Shown: positions 1 through 9,287 of the stretch, in pieces
How positions within the stretch are numbered: the first letter of the stretch is position 1
Layout of the letters: the number at the start of each line of letters is the position of its first letter
Source of the DNA: Bacteroidetes bacterium UBA7662
GTDB taxonomy: Bacteria > Bacteroidota > Bacteroidia > UBA7662
Length of the DNA stretch: 64,000 nt
Assembly (NCBI GenBank): GCA_002483345.1
Contig: DLHS01000016.1
Location: forward strand, 119,536-183,535
Direction of reading: 5' to 3'
Notes under the pieces: model-generated
What the model saw: the letters and a program-made list of their open reading frames with translations, nothing else
Database searches by the model: none
What the model was told of the DNA's origin: nothing
Program-made: the position numbers and the translations under genes

Positions 1-94
1 CCCTATATAAAAAAACCACCCCGTTTAACCGTTTAACCCCTCCCTGAACAATTTATCCTTCCTCCGTGTTATCCTTGTCTTAACCCTCCTGTTT

Positions 95-613
95 ATGTTG
101 AATGTCTTCCTGATAACCCTTTTTACCATGCTTACGCCGCCCGTAACAAACATTTACGATATCAAATTCCGGTCGATTGATGGCCAGGAAATGTCGCTGG
201 AACAATTCAGGGGTAAAAAAATCCTGATTGTCAATACTGCCTCCGAATGTGGTTATACGCCGCAGTACAAACAGTTGGAAGAGTTACACAAAACCTTTGG
301 TGATAAACTGGTGGTGATTGGTTTTCCTTGTAATGATTTTGGTGGTCAGGAACCTGGTACGGAGAAAGAAATCGCTGCCTTTTGTGAGAAAAATTTCGGT
401 GTCAGCTTTCTGATGACGGCAAAAATCACTGTTAAAGGCGATAAAAAACATCCGCTTTACCAATGGCTTACGAGCAAATCATTGAATGGTGTAAAAGATG
501 CTGAGGTACGCTGGAACTTCACCAAGTTTCTGATTGATGAAAAAGGGAATTTTATAGAAGTATACCCCTCTGCGGTATCACCGCTGGACGAGAAAATCAT
601 TTCCAAACTCTGA
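95..613 (+). CDS. glutathione peroxidase family (thioredoxin-type)
   Basis: 172 aa, the usual size for bacterial GPx/BtuE peroxidases that reduce hydroperoxides. Peroxidatic Cys52 lies in NTASECGYTPQY. Gln85 lies in the GFPCNDFGGQEPG block and Trp140-Asn141 in WNFTKFL, which completes the catalytic set. A second Cys97 in AAFCEKNFGV sits where Cys-type GPx enzymes carry the resolving cysteine, so thioredoxin is the likelier reductant (family knowledge). The first 11 residues are hydrophobic. If translation starts at this ATG the protein may be exported or anchored; an internal ATG at position 128 would give a cytosolic form. A strong terminator follows, so the gene appears monocistronic. Confidence 0.93.
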   Translation: MLNVFLITLFTMLTPPVTNIYDIKFRSIDGQEMSLEQFRGKKILIVNTASECGYTPQYKQLEELHKTFGDKLVVIGFPCNDFGGQEPGTEKEIAAFCEKNFGVSFLMTAKITVKGDKKHPLYQWLTSKSLNGVKDAEVRWNFTKFLIDEKGNFIEVYPSAVSPLDEKIISKL

Positions 614-628
614 AAAAATGATGTTTAT

Positions 629-668
629 CCGGCTGTCTTTTCTACCGGAAAAGGCAGCCGGTTTTTTG
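629..668 (+). terminator. intrinsic terminator after the peroxidase gene
   Basis: Arms CCGGCTGTCTTTTC and GAAAAGGCAGCCGG pair over 14 bp with one mismatch around a TACCG loop. A run of six T follows. It sits 16 nt after the peroxidase stop codon. Confidence 0.85.
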
Positions 669-705
669 TTTGAGACCGTTTAAACCAAGATTCAGGCAAG
701 TAGTC

Positions 706-737
706 TTAGGCGAGGGCCTTCCGGCTTTGTATCTTTG
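706..737 (+). promoter_or_regulatory. putative Bacteroidota promoter for the exporter-ileS operon
   Basis: TATCTTTG at 730-737 matches the TAnnTTTG -7 consensus exactly and lies 17 nt before the ATG at 755. The -33 element is weak (TTA at 706-708, 21-nt spacer). It is the only consensus box I found ahead of the four overlapping or nearly overlapping genes that follow. Confidence 0.5.
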
Positions 738-754
738 CAAAATCTCCTTAAAAC

Positions 755-3094
755 ATGTGGGTTAAACTAGCGCGACATATACTTCGTAACAGGACAGCAC
801 TGCTGATAGTGCTTGGGTTAACGACAGCCTTTATGCTCTGGCAGGCGGTGCAGGTGAAGATGTCGTACGATGGCAATCAGCTTATCCCGGCCGATGATCC
901 TGATTTTATTGCTTACGAGGCGTTTCGTAAGACCTTTGGTGTGGATGGCAACATCATGGTGGTGGGAGTACAAACCGAAGACCTTTTCCAGATTGAATTT
1001 TTCAACGACTGGGCCAAACTTACCGAACGGGTAGAAGGCCTGCCGATGGTAAAAGATGTGGTGTCCATATCCAATCTGCCTGCCCTTCAAAAAAACAGTC
1101 TGAAAAGAAGATTTGATTTCAAACCCATTATGGGTGCATTACCCCAGAACCAGGATGCACTGAATGAAATAGAAAAAGCCCTTAGCACCAATAAATTATA
1201 CGAAGGCATCCTGCTCAACAGCGAAACGAATACCACGTTGATGGCTATCAGCTTCGATAAAAAGGTACTGAACTCTCCGGAAAGGGTAGATGCCGTGAGA
1301 GAGATAGAAAAAGTAATGGATGCCTTTGGCATTCAGCACGATCTGGAAGTGCATTATTCCGGATTGCCCTACATAAGGACTATTTTCGCGACTAAAATTG
1401 CGGATGAACTCCGCCTGTTCAGCTTACTGGCAGTGGTGGTTACTGCCATTGCTCTTTTTCTGTTTTTCCGGTCGTTTTCAGCTGTCTTTTTCCCGGTACT
1501 CGTGGTGGCTGTAGGGGCCATCTGGGCGATGGGACTGATTCACCTGCTTGGTTACAAGCTTACCATGTTAACCGGACTGATTCCACCACTGATTGTAGTA
1601 ATAGGTATCCCCAACTGCGTTTACCTGCTCAATAAATACCACGATGAATTCCGGAAACACGGTAATAAAATCAAAGCACTGAGCCGGATCATTGAAAAAA
1701 TCGGCATTGCCACCCTTATCACCAATACAACTACTGCGATAGGTTTCGGCGTATTTTATCTCACCGACAGCAGCATCCTCAAAGAATTCGGTCTGGTTGT
1801 TTCCGTGAGTATCATGCTCGTGTTTCTGGTATCCATCATCATGATACCAACTGTTTTCAGCTATCTCCCCTCCCCGGAGAAAAAGCAGATCAAACACCTG
1901 GAAAACAAAAGGGTAAATGCCATGATTGAGCATTTTATCCGCATTACCAGTCACCACCGGCGGGCTGTTTATGGCATCAGCGGTTCCATCCTGCTTGTCG
2001 CGGTTATTGGAATGACGCGTTTAAACGCCCTGAGTTTTATCGTAGATGACATCCCCAAACACGACCGGGTGTACACCGATCTGAAATTTTTTGAGAAACA
2101 CTTCAAAGGGGTAATGCCCTTTGAAATACTGATTGATACCGGCCGGAAAGGCGGTGCCCAATCTCCCCAACAATTACAAAAGGCAGAAGCTGTTCAGTCC
2201 ATCTTTCAGGAATACCCCAATTTTGCCAAACCTATCTCCCTGATTGAAGTCATCAAGGCCGCTAATCAGGCTTATTTTAACGACAGCCCCGACTATTACC
2301 GGCTTCCGAACAGCCAGGAACGCAATTTTGTGTTGCCCTATCTGATCAGGACCCAAACAGGCAGCAATTCGGCCGTGAATGCCCTTACCGACAGCAACCG
2401 CAGGCTGATTCGTATCAGCATGAGTATGTCAGATGTGGGCACTGATGAGATGCGTAAGCTGTTTGAAGAGGTGAAACCACGGGTTGACAGTATTTATGCC
2501 GGCACCCAGAACAAGGTCAGCTATACGGGGAACAGCCTCATCTTTCTCAAAGGGAATACTTACCTGATCAACAGCCTCATCAGCAGCCTTGCCCTGGCCT
2601 TTGCACTGATCGCCCTGATCATGGGTGGTATGTTTCGTTCATGGCGTATCATTATGATTTCCATGGCACCCAATATCCTGCCATTGCTGGTAACCGCCGG
2701 CACGATGGGTTATTTCGGGATTGCGCTGAAGCCATCAACCGTGCTGATTTTCTCCATTGCCTTTGGCATTGCGGTTGACGACAGTATCCACTTTCTCACC
2801 AAATACCGGCAGGAACTCGAACGCCACAACTGGGACATTGCCCGTACGGTCAGAACAGCTCTCCTGGAAACCGGCCCGAGCATGTTGTATACCAGTATTA
2901 TCCTCTTCTTCGGCTTTATCATCTTTGCCGCTTCTAATTTCGGAGGAACGATTGTACTGGGCATCATGACCAGCACAACCCTGTTGGTTGCGATGTTCTC
3001 TAATTTGATAATTTTGCCTTCGCTTTTGCTCAGCTTCGACAAACGCGATAAACGCGGTCAATTGAACATAGCCGCTACCAAAACCGATACATGA
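755..3094 (+). CDS. MMPL/RND superfamily exporter
   Basis: 779 aa inner-membrane protein with the duplicated RND/MMPL plan. One TM helix lies near residues 12-32, then a large periplasmic domain, then a TM bundle at about 215-370. A second periplasmic domain is followed by a second TM bundle at about 615-760. The motif GIAVDDSIHF (Asp675, Asp676) in the second bundle is the proton-relay-like Asp pair of this superfamily. These proteins export hydrophobic or lipid-like substrates using the proton gradient; the substrate cannot be told from sequence. The stop overlaps the ileS start (ATGA), so the two are translationally coupled. Confidence 0.85.
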   Translation: MWVKLARHILRNRTALLIVLGLTTAFMLWQAVQVKMSYDGNQLIPADDPDFIAYEAFRKTFGVDGNIMVVGVQTEDLFQIEFFNDWAKLTERVEGLPMVKDVVSISNLPALQKNSLKRRFDFKPIMGALPQNQDALNEIEKALSTNKLYEGILLNSETNTTLMAISFDKKVLNSPERVDAVREIEKVMDAFGIQHDLEVHYSGLPYIRTIFATKIADELRLFSLLAVVVTAIALFLFFRSFSAVFFPVLVVAVGAIWAMGLIHLLGYKLTMLTGLIPPLIVVIGIPNCVYLLNKYHDEFRKHGNKIKALSRIIEKIGIATLITNTTTAIGFGVFYLTDSSILKEFGLVVSVSIMLVFLVSIIMIPTVFSYLPSPEKKQIKHLENKRVNAMIEHFIRITSHHRRAVYGISGSILLVAVIGMTRLNALSFIVDDIPKHDRVYTDLKFFEKHFKGVMPFEILIDTGRKGGAQSPQQLQKAEAVQSIFQEYPNFAKPISLIEVIKAANQAYFNDSPDYYRLPNSQERNFVLPYLIRTQTGSNSAVNALTDSNRRLIRISMSMSDVGTDEMRKLFEEVKPRVDSIYAGTQNKVSYTGNSLIFLKGNTYLINSLISSLALAFALIALIMGGMFRSWRIIMISMAPNILPLLVTAGTMGYFGIALKPSTVLIFSIAFGIAVDDSIHFLTKYRQELERHNWDIARTVRTALLETGPSMLYTSIILFFGFIIFAASNFGGTIVLGIMTSTTLLVAMFSNLIILPSLLLSFDKRDKRGQLNIAATKTDT

Positions 3095-6000
3095 AAACCG
3101 ATAAATATCCCGAACACAAGCAGCTTGATCTGAGCGCGGTTAACAAAAAAGTCCGCCAATTCTGGAAAGAGCAGCGTATTTTCGAAAAGAGCATTGAAAG
3201 TCGGGCCGGAGCGCCTGCTTTTGTGTTTTATGAAGGTCCCCCCTCTGCCAACGGTATACCCGGCATTCACCACGTAATGGCGCGGGCGATCAAGGATATT
3301 TTTTGCCGTTACCAGACCATGCTGGGCAAGCAGGTGAAACGTAAATCAGGCTGGGATACCCACGGTTTGCCCATTGAGCTGCAGGTAGAGAAAAAACTGG
3401 GCATCACCAAAGACGATATCGGCAAGCCCGGTAATGTCACCATCGCGGAATACAACCAGCTTTGCCGGGAGGATGTGATGAAATTCACCGGTTTGTGGGA
3501 AGAACTCACCGAACAGATGGGCTATTGGGTGGATCTGAAAGATCCCTATGTGACCTATGAAAACGACTACATCGAGTCGGTATGGTGGTTGCTGAAGCAG
3601 CTTTTTGAGAAGGATTTGCTGTACAAAGGGTATTCTATTCAGCCTTATTCCCCGGCAGCGGGTACGGGACTGAGTTCGCATGAACTGAATCAGCCGGGGA
3701 CTTATAAGCCGGTAAAAGATACTTCGGCTGTAGCGCAGTTCCGTTTAACTCAAGATTCAAAATTCAAGATTCAAAATTTAATAGGGCAGGAGATCGATAC
3801 CGATCTTTTTTTCCTTGCCTGGACGACAACACCATGGACTTTGCCTTCGAATACGGCTTTGGCTGTGGGCGCCAAAATAGATTATCTGGTAGTCCGCACG
3901 TTTAATCCGTATACCCATCTGCCCGTAACCCTGGTGCTGGCGAAAGAATTGCTGGCGAAACATTTCAAAGCTGAAGGGGCTGAACTGACGCCGGAAAGCT
4001 ACGAAGCAGGGCAAAAAACAATTCCTTATCAGGTTTTAGCCACTTTAAAAGGCAAACAACTCGCCGACCTCCGGTACGAACAACTCCTTCCCTATACCCA
4101 ACCCACCGACGGGGATGCTTTCAAAGTAATCATAGGTGACTTCGTGACCACCGAAGACGGTACCGGCATCGTTCACATCGCGCCGAGTTTTGGGGCCGAT
4201 GACTTTCGGGTGGCGAAACAGAACGGCATCGGCAGCCTTACGCTGGTCGATAAAACCGGGCGTTTTACCGCCGAAGTAGCCGATCCCGTTTTTCCGCTGG
4301 CAGGCAAGTTTGTAAAAGAAGCCTATCTCGGAGATGCTGAAAAAGCCGTGGAATTAGCCGAACAGCAGGAGAAGCTGAAAGAGATTATCCCCCACCTCAG
4401 CAAGTATATGAGCGTGGATGAGTTGATTACGCTTAAACTCAAACTCGAAAACAAGGCTTTCAAAATCGAACGTTACGAACACAGCTACCCCCATTGCTGG
4501 CGTACTGATAAACCCATCCTTTACTACCCGCTCGATTCGTGGTTTGTGCGGACCACCGCCTACAAAGACCGTATGGTGGAACTCAACAAAACCATCAACT
4601 GGAAGCCGGAAAGCACCGGAACCGGTCGTTTCGGTAACTGGCTGGAGAATCTGGTCGACTGGAACCTCAGCCGCAGCCGCTACTGGGGCACCCCCTTGCC
4701 TATCTGGCGCACTGCCGATGGCAGCGAAACCAGGTGCATTGGCTCTATGGCGGAAATGAAAGCCGAAATGGAGAAGGCCCGTGCCGCAGGGATTCAAAAC
4801 CCGGCCGAGGTCACCGACCTGCACCGTCCTTATGTCGACGACGTTGTGCTTGTCAGCAGCAAAGGTGAGCCTATGCAGCGCGAAACCGACCTCATCGACG
4901 TCTGGTTCGATTCCGGTGCCATGCCGTACGCGCAGCATCATTATCCCTTTGCCTTAAAAAGTCTTGAGAACGTTTATCCTGCTGATTTCATTGCCGAAGG
5001 TGTTGACCAGACCCGCGGCTGGTTTTTTACCCTGCATGCCATCTCGGTGATGCTGTTTGATTCGGTGGCTTATAAAGCCGTTGTTTCCAACGGTCTGGTA
5101 CTTGACAAAGACGGCAACAAAATGTCGAAGCGTCTCGGAAATGCAGTGGATCCATTCAAAACCCTGGATACCTATGGCGCCGATGCCACCCGCTGGTATA
5201 TGGTCAGCAATTCACAGCCCTGGGACAACCTCAAATTCGATGCTGAAGGTATCCGGGAAGTACAGCGCAAGTTTTTCGGTACCCTGTACAATACCTATGG
5301 CTTTTTTGCCCTCTACGCCAACATCGACAATTTCCACTATACCGAACCGGACATAAAGGCCAAAGACAGGCCTGAGATTGACCGGTGGGTGCTGTCGCTG
5401 CTGAACTCGCTGATTGCAGAAGTAGATGCCAGTTATGCGGCATATGAACCTACGCGGGCTGCCAGGGCCATCCAGACTTTTGTGGATGAGCACCTGAGTA
5501 ACTGGTATGTGCGTTTGTGTCGGCGTCGTTTCTGGAAAGGCGAGTACCAGGAAGATAAAATAAGCGCTTATCAAACGCTTTACCGTTGTCTGGAAGTCGT
5601 CAGCCAGCTCATGGCGCCGGTAGCGCCTTTTTATGCCGAGCAACTTTTCAATGATCTCAACAGCATGACCGATCGCCATAAGGAGGAATCGGTGCATTTG
5701 TCGCTGTTTCCAACGGTCGATAAATCGCTGATTGACACCGATCTGGAAGCCCGCATGCAGCTGGCGCAGGACATATCCTCGCTGGTGTTGTCGTTGCGGA
5801 AGCGGGAGAACCTGAAGGTTCGTCAGCCATTGAGCCGTATCATGGTGCCGGTCATGTACCCGGAAATGCAGCGGCAGGTGGAGCAGGTAGCCGATCTGAT
5901 TCTGACGGAGGTGAATGTGAAGAAGATAGAATTTATCACCGATACAACCGGGGTGGTGACGAAAAAAATCAAACCCAACTTCAAGGTACTGGGGCCCAAA

Positions 6001-6480
6001 TACGGGCAGCAAATGAAGGCCATTGCGAACGCGATAGCGCTTTTTGATCAGGACGACATCTTCCGGCTGGAACGTGAGAGCAGTTATCCTTTGCAGATTG
6101 ACGGTCAGGAAATCAGCTTAAGCACCGAAGATGTGGATATTTTGTCGGAAGACATACCGGGTTGGTTGGTAGCTTCACAGGGAAAATTAACCGTAGCGCT
6201 CGACGTTACCCTGACAGAAGCACTGAAAGCCGAGGGAATCGCCCGCGAATTGGTAAACAGAATTCAAAAGTTGCGAAAAGAAAGTGACTTTGAAGTAACC
6301 GATCGCATAGAAGTGGAACTCGAAGATCATGAATATGTTAAGGGAGCCGCTGAGCATTTTAAAACGTATATTTGCACCGAAATTCTGGCGACCCGGCTTG
6401 ACCTGGTTTCCGACTTCAAAAATGGTCATACGCAAATCGACATCGATGAGCAGCTGATCAGGATCGCTTTAAAACGATAG
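3091..6480 (+). CDS. ileS: isoleucyl-tRNA synthetase
   Basis: 1129 aa class I synthetase that charges tRNA-Ile. The HIGH signature appears as GIHH (residues 58-61) within ANGIPGIHH, the form usual in Bacteroidota. KMSKR is at 677-681. The editing (CP1) domain lies between, with TWTTTPWTLPSNT-like and GTGIVHIAPSFGADD blocks. The length matches the long IleS type without a C-terminal zinc-finger. Oddity: nucleotides 3751-3778 inside CP1 are two exact tandem copies of a 14-mer, translated as part of QDSKFKIQNL. The region is variable in the family, so the enzyme should remain functional. First nucleotides overlap the exporter stop. Confidence 0.97.
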   Translation: MKTDKYPEHKQLDLSAVNKKVRQFWKEQRIFEKSIESRAGAPAFVFYEGPPSANGIPGIHHVMARAIKDIFCRYQTMLGKQVKRKSGWDTHGLPIELQVEKKLGITKDDIGKPGNVTIAEYNQLCREDVMKFTGLWEELTEQMGYWVDLKDPYVTYENDYIESVWWLLKQLFEKDLLYKGYSIQPYSPAAGTGLSSHELNQPGTYKPVKDTSAVAQFRLTQDSKFKIQNLIGQEIDTDLFFLAWTTTPWTLPSNTALAVGAKIDYLVVRTFNPYTHLPVTLVLAKELLAKHFKAEGAELTPESYEAGQKTIPYQVLATLKGKQLADLRYEQLLPYTQPTDGDAFKVIIGDFVTTEDGTGIVHIAPSFGADDFRVAKQNGIGSLTLVDKTGRFTAEVADPVFPLAGKFVKEAYLGDAEKAVELAEQQEKLKEIIPHLSKYMSVDELITLKLKLENKAFKIERYEHSYPHCWRTDKPILYYPLDSWFVRTTAYKDRMVELNKTINWKPESTGTGRFGNWLENLVDWNLSRSRYWGTPLPIWRTADGSETRCIGSMAEMKAEMEKARAAGIQNPAEVTDLHRPYVDDVVLVSSKGEPMQRETDLIDVWFDSGAMPYAQHHYPFALKSLENVYPADFIAEGVDQTRGWFFTLHAISVMLFDSVAYKAVVSNGLVLDKDGNKMSKRLGNAVDPFKTLDTYGADATRWYMVSNSQPWDNLKFDAEGIREVQRKFFGTLYNTYGFFALYANIDNFHYTEPDIKAKDRPEIDRWVLSLLNSLIAEVDASYAAYEPTRAARAIQTFVDEHLSNWYVRLCRRRFWKGEYQEDKISAYQTLYRCLEVVSQLMAPVAPFYAEQLFNDLNSMTDRHKEESVHLSLFPTVDKSLIDTDLEARMQLAQDISSLVLSLRKRENLKVRQPLSRIMVPVMYPEMQRQVEQVADLILTEVNVKKIEFITDTTGVVTKKIKPNFKVLGPKYGQQMKAIANAIALFDQDDIFRLERESSYPLQIDGQEISLSTEDVDILSEDIPGWLVASQGKLTVALDVTLTEALKAEGIARELVNRIQKLRKESDFEVTDRIEVELEDHEYVKGAAEHFKTYICTEILATRLDLVSDFKNGHTQIDIDEQLIRIALKR
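3751..3778 (+). repeat. two tandem copies of a 14-nt repeat inside ileS
   Basis: CAAGATTCAAAATT occurs twice head-to-tail and is read through in frame. A related AT-rich tract (TTCAAAATTTAAGATTTGAA) lies in non-coding DNA near 59450, which suggests a dispersed family. Confidence 0.75.
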
Positions 6481-6482
6481 TC

Positions 6483-6869
6483 ATGGAAAACAAGATCGAA
6501 AAGAACCGATACAGTGACGAAGAGCTCCTGGAGTTCAAAAACGTCATTCTTGAAAAACTGGAAGCCGCCCGTTCGGAATTCAAATATTATCAGGATCAGC
6601 TCATGAATGCCAATGAGAATGGCACGGACGATACGTCGAACTCTTACGTAACCCTTGAAGAAGGCTCGGTTACTATGGACAAAGAGCACTACAGCCAGTT
6701 GGCTGCCCGTCAGCGTAAGTTCATTGACCACCTTGAAAATGCGTTGATCCGTATTGAGAATAAGACCTACGGAATTTGCCGTGAAACCGGCAAACTCATA
6801 CCGAAAGAGCGTTTGATGGCTGTGCCTCATGCCACGCTTTCGATGGAAGCAAAACTGAAACAGGGCTGA
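6483..6869 (+). CDS. DksA/TraR-family protein lacking the zinc site
   Basis: 128 aa. It has an N-terminal coiled-coil half (residues 8-45 and 70-95) and a C-terminal YGICRETGKLIPKERLMAVPHA block that aligns to the DksA/TraR zinc-finger signature. Of the four expected zinc cysteines (C-x2-C-x17-C-x2-C) only Cys99 is present; the others are Thr102, Ser120 and Ala123. It may still bind the RNA polymerase secondary channel, as other zinc-independent members do (inference). It starts 2 nt after the ileS stop and ends 3 nt before lspA, so it is co-transcribed with both. Confidence 0.85.
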   Translation: MENKIEKNRYSDEELLEFKNVILEKLEAARSEFKYYQDQLMNANENGTDDTSNSYVTLEEGSVTMDKEHYSQLAARQRKFIDHLENALIRIENKTYGICRETGKLIPKERLMAVPHATLSMEAKLKQG

Positions 6870-6872
6870 GCC

Positions 6873-7463
6873 TTGCAAAAGAAATACATTCCCTTTTTAG
6901 TAGTAAGCCTGATCCTTTTTGTGGACCAGGCTTCTAAGCTTTTGGTCAAAACCCAGATGTATCTGGGGGAGTACTTCTATGTATTTGGTAAATATTTCCA
7001 GATTTACTTCATAGAGAACAACGGCATGGCCTTTGGTTATGAGTTTGCCGGCGATTACGGCAAATTATTTCTGACCCTTTTCCGCCTGGGTGCCGTTGGT
7101 TTCATCGGCTTTTATATCTACAGGTTGCTTCAGAAAGCGGAAACCACCCGGGGTGCGATTGTTTCGATGTCGCTGATTATGGCCGGTGCCTTTGGCAATA
7201 TTATCGACTCTGTATTTTATGGTGTTTTTTTCGGGTACGAGCGGCTGTTTCACGGCCGGGTGGTAGATATGCTGTACTTCCCGCTGTGGGAAGGTTTTCT
7301 GCCCGACTGGGTGCCTTTTATGGGTGGCGAGTATTTCATCTTCTTCCGGCCCGTTTTTAACGTAGCCGACGCAGCCATCAGCACCGGAGTGCTGATGATA
7401 CTGGTTTTCCAGAAAAAGTTCTTTCCGGCAGATACGGCGAAGGAAGCTGTGTTGAAAGATTAA
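6873..7463 (+). CDS. lspA: lipoprotein signal peptidase II
   Basis: 196 aa integral membrane aspartyl protease that cleaves prolipoprotein signal peptides. Catalytic aspartates are Asp112 in GNIID and Asp166 in FNVADAAIS. The conserved VDQASK is at 17-22. Four TM helices are visible. The stretch between the catalytic blocks is longer than in E. coli LspA, as is common in this phylum. The start is a TTG 3 nt after the upstream stop; the first ATG (codon 29) would remove TM1 and the conserved VDQASK, so TTG is preferred. Last gene of the exporter-ileS operon. Confidence 0.93.
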   Translation: MQKKYIPFLVVSLILFVDQASKLLVKTQMYLGEYFYVFGKYFQIYFIENNGMAFGYEFAGDYGKLFLTLFRLGAVGFIGFYIYRLLQKAETTRGAIVSMSLIMAGAFGNIIDSVFYGVFFGYERLFHGRVVDMLYFPLWEGFLPDWVPFMGGEYFIFFRPVFNVADAAISTGVLMILVFQKKFFPADTAKEAVLKD

Positions 7464-7528
7464 GGTCTGCTTAGGGAGATTGTTTATCTTCATAGCTGAT
7501 ACCATTTCAGCTTCTTTAGCTCGTTCCC

Positions 7529-9226
7529 ATGACCATTTACCACATTACCCGCGACCCGGAACGGGGTCGGCATTTATACATTCGCATCCGGTTTCAGACA
7601 GAAGGCGCGGAGAAACTCCGGCTTGAACTGCCTAACTGGCGCCCGGGCCGGTATGAGCTGGCCAATTACGCCAGAAATGTCGTGGGCTTCTCTGCGCAGC
7701 TAATCAGCGGACAACCCCTGGGGTACAGCAAGCGTAGTCGCCTCATCTGGGAGATAGAAACAGCAGGGGCACAGGAAATCGTGGTCAGCTACAGCTACTA
7801 CGCCAACCAGCCCGATGCAGGAGCCTGCTGGGCGGATGACCAATTGCTTTATATAAATCCGGTGAATTGCCTGTTCTATACCGTAGCAGCCCGGAAACAG
7901 CCCTGTCTGCTCTCCCTGGGGCTATTGCCGGGTGAAAAAACAGCCACAGGTCTTACGCGTACCGATGACGGGCATTATGCCGCGGGCGACTTCGACGAAC
8001 TGGCCGATTCGCCCCTGCTGTGCAGTGCCCATTTGCTGCATCACGCCTTTCAGGTAGATGACGTCGCTTATCACATCTGGTTTTACGGCTTGCAGGAAGT
8101 GCCCTGGGAAAAAGTAGTCGGTGATTTCATCGCCTATACCAAAGTTCAGCACCAGCTGATGGGCGATTTACCCGTTAAGGAATATCATTATCTCAACCTC
8201 ATCCTGCCGTTCAAATTCTACCATGGGGTTGAGCACCACAATTCAACCGTCATCGCACTGGGGCCCGCCGAAGAGGTGTTTACAACTCAGTACAGCGAAT
8301 TGTTGGGAGTCAGTTCACACGAGCTCTTTCATACCTGGAATGTCAAATTCATCAAGCCGGAACCTTTTGCTCCCTACGAATACAATCAGGAGAACTATTC
8401 ACCTCTTGGTTATGTATACGAAGGTTTCACCACCTACTATGGCGACCTCTTCCTGCACCGTGCCGGTGTTTTCGACTGGCAGGCCTATGCCGGTGAGGTG
8501 GATGCCTATCTCAAACGTCATTTCGACAACTACGGACGTTTTAACCATGGTCTCCACGAATCCAGCATTGATACCTGGGTAGATGGCTACGGCGGCCCTG
8601 CAGCACCCAACCGCAGGGTGTCTATTTATGCTGAAGGCATGCTCAATGCCCTGATACTCGATTTGCGTATCAGGCAGCTTACCCATCATGAAAAATCATT
8701 GGACGACCTGATGCGAGCCCTGTACGACGATGCCAAAAAAGGCAAATGTTACAACGAGGATAGCCTCATCCTCCACCTGCAAAAAATGACCGGACAAAAT
8801 TTTGAGCCATTTTTTGAAAAGCATTACCGGCATCCCATCTCATTGGAATACGAACTGGTTTCGGCTCTGGAGCTGGTCGGATGCACCCTGAAAGAGGGAA
8901 TGAGCCCTGATTTAACAGAAGCCTGGCTTGGCGTTCGCGGAACCGATGCGGATGGCTGGCGTACCGTTACCGCCATCGCTCCCGGGTCACCCGCGGCAAG
9001 GGCTGGTTTGATGGTTGAAGACAAACTGAAGCTGGAAGGACTGGATAAGCCTGAAATATGGGCCAATGGCCATCAACTTTCACTTGTATGGACAGGCCGC
9101 ATGTTACGGGAGCGTACGGAACAGGTGCTGTTACTGACACCGGATTATTTCAAAAATTACCTGCTTGTCAGGCTGGAAACGCTGAACGAAGCCCAGGTTT
9201 TTGCCTTCCGGCGGTGGACCCAATAA
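7529..9226 (+). CDS. M61-family metallopeptidase with PDZ domain, no signal peptide
   Basis: 565 aa. An N-terminal beta domain (PNWRPGRYELANYARNV) is followed by the catalytic gluzincin domain with HExxH at His264-Glu265-His268 (SSHELFHTWNVK). The downstream Glu lies in YEGFTTYYGD. A C-terminal PDZ domain spans about 465-555. M61 enzymes are glycyl aminopeptidases. Unlike the second M61 gene of this window (22677-24461) it has no signal peptide, so it should act in the cytoplasm. The ATG at 7529 is the first in frame and sits 65 nt after lspA. Confidence 0.88.
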   Translation: MTIYHITRDPERGRHLYIRIRFQTEGAEKLRLELPNWRPGRYELANYARNVVGFSAQLISGQPLGYSKRSRLIWEIETAGAQEIVVSYSYYANQPDAGACWADDQLLYINPVNCLFYTVAARKQPCLLSLGLLPGEKTATGLTRTDDGHYAAGDFDELADSPLLCSAHLLHHAFQVDDVAYHIWFYGLQEVPWEKVVGDFIAYTKVQHQLMGDLPVKEYHYLNLILPFKFYHGVEHHNSTVIALGPAEEVFTTQYSELLGVSSHELFHTWNVKFIKPEPFAPYEYNQENYSPLGYVYEGFTTYYGDLFLHRAGVFDWQAYAGEVDAYLKRHFDNYGRFNHGLHESSIDTWVDGYGGPAAPNRRVSIYAEGMLNALILDLRIRQLTHHEKSLDDLMRALYDDAKKGKCYNEDSLILHLQKMTGQNFEPFFEKHYRHPISLEYELVSALELVGCTLKEGMSPDLTEAWLGVRGTDADGWRTVTAIAPGSPAARAGLMVEDKLKLEGLDKPEIWANGHQLSLVWTGRMLRERTEQVLLLTPDYFKNYLLVRLETLNEAQVFAFRRWTQ

Positions 9227-9227
9227 C

Positions 9228-9287
9228 CTCCGTGCCTCCGTGTACTCCGTGGTTAAACACCGAGGGCACGGAGGCACGGAGTTTTTA
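9228..9287. terminator. bidirectional hairpin between convergent M61 gene and rho
   Basis: CTCCGTGCCTCCGTG at 9228-9242 pairs perfectly over 15 bp with 9267-9281. The loop contains a further imperfect CTCCGTG/CACCGAG pair. A T-run follows on the plus strand. The arms are built from tandem CCTCCGTG units, so this looks like a repeat element serving as a shared terminator. Confidence 0.75.

Noticed and set aside
3091..3094. Exporter-IleS overlap as a fusion or frameshift
   Set aside because: An ordinary ATGA translational-coupling overlap; both proteins are full length.
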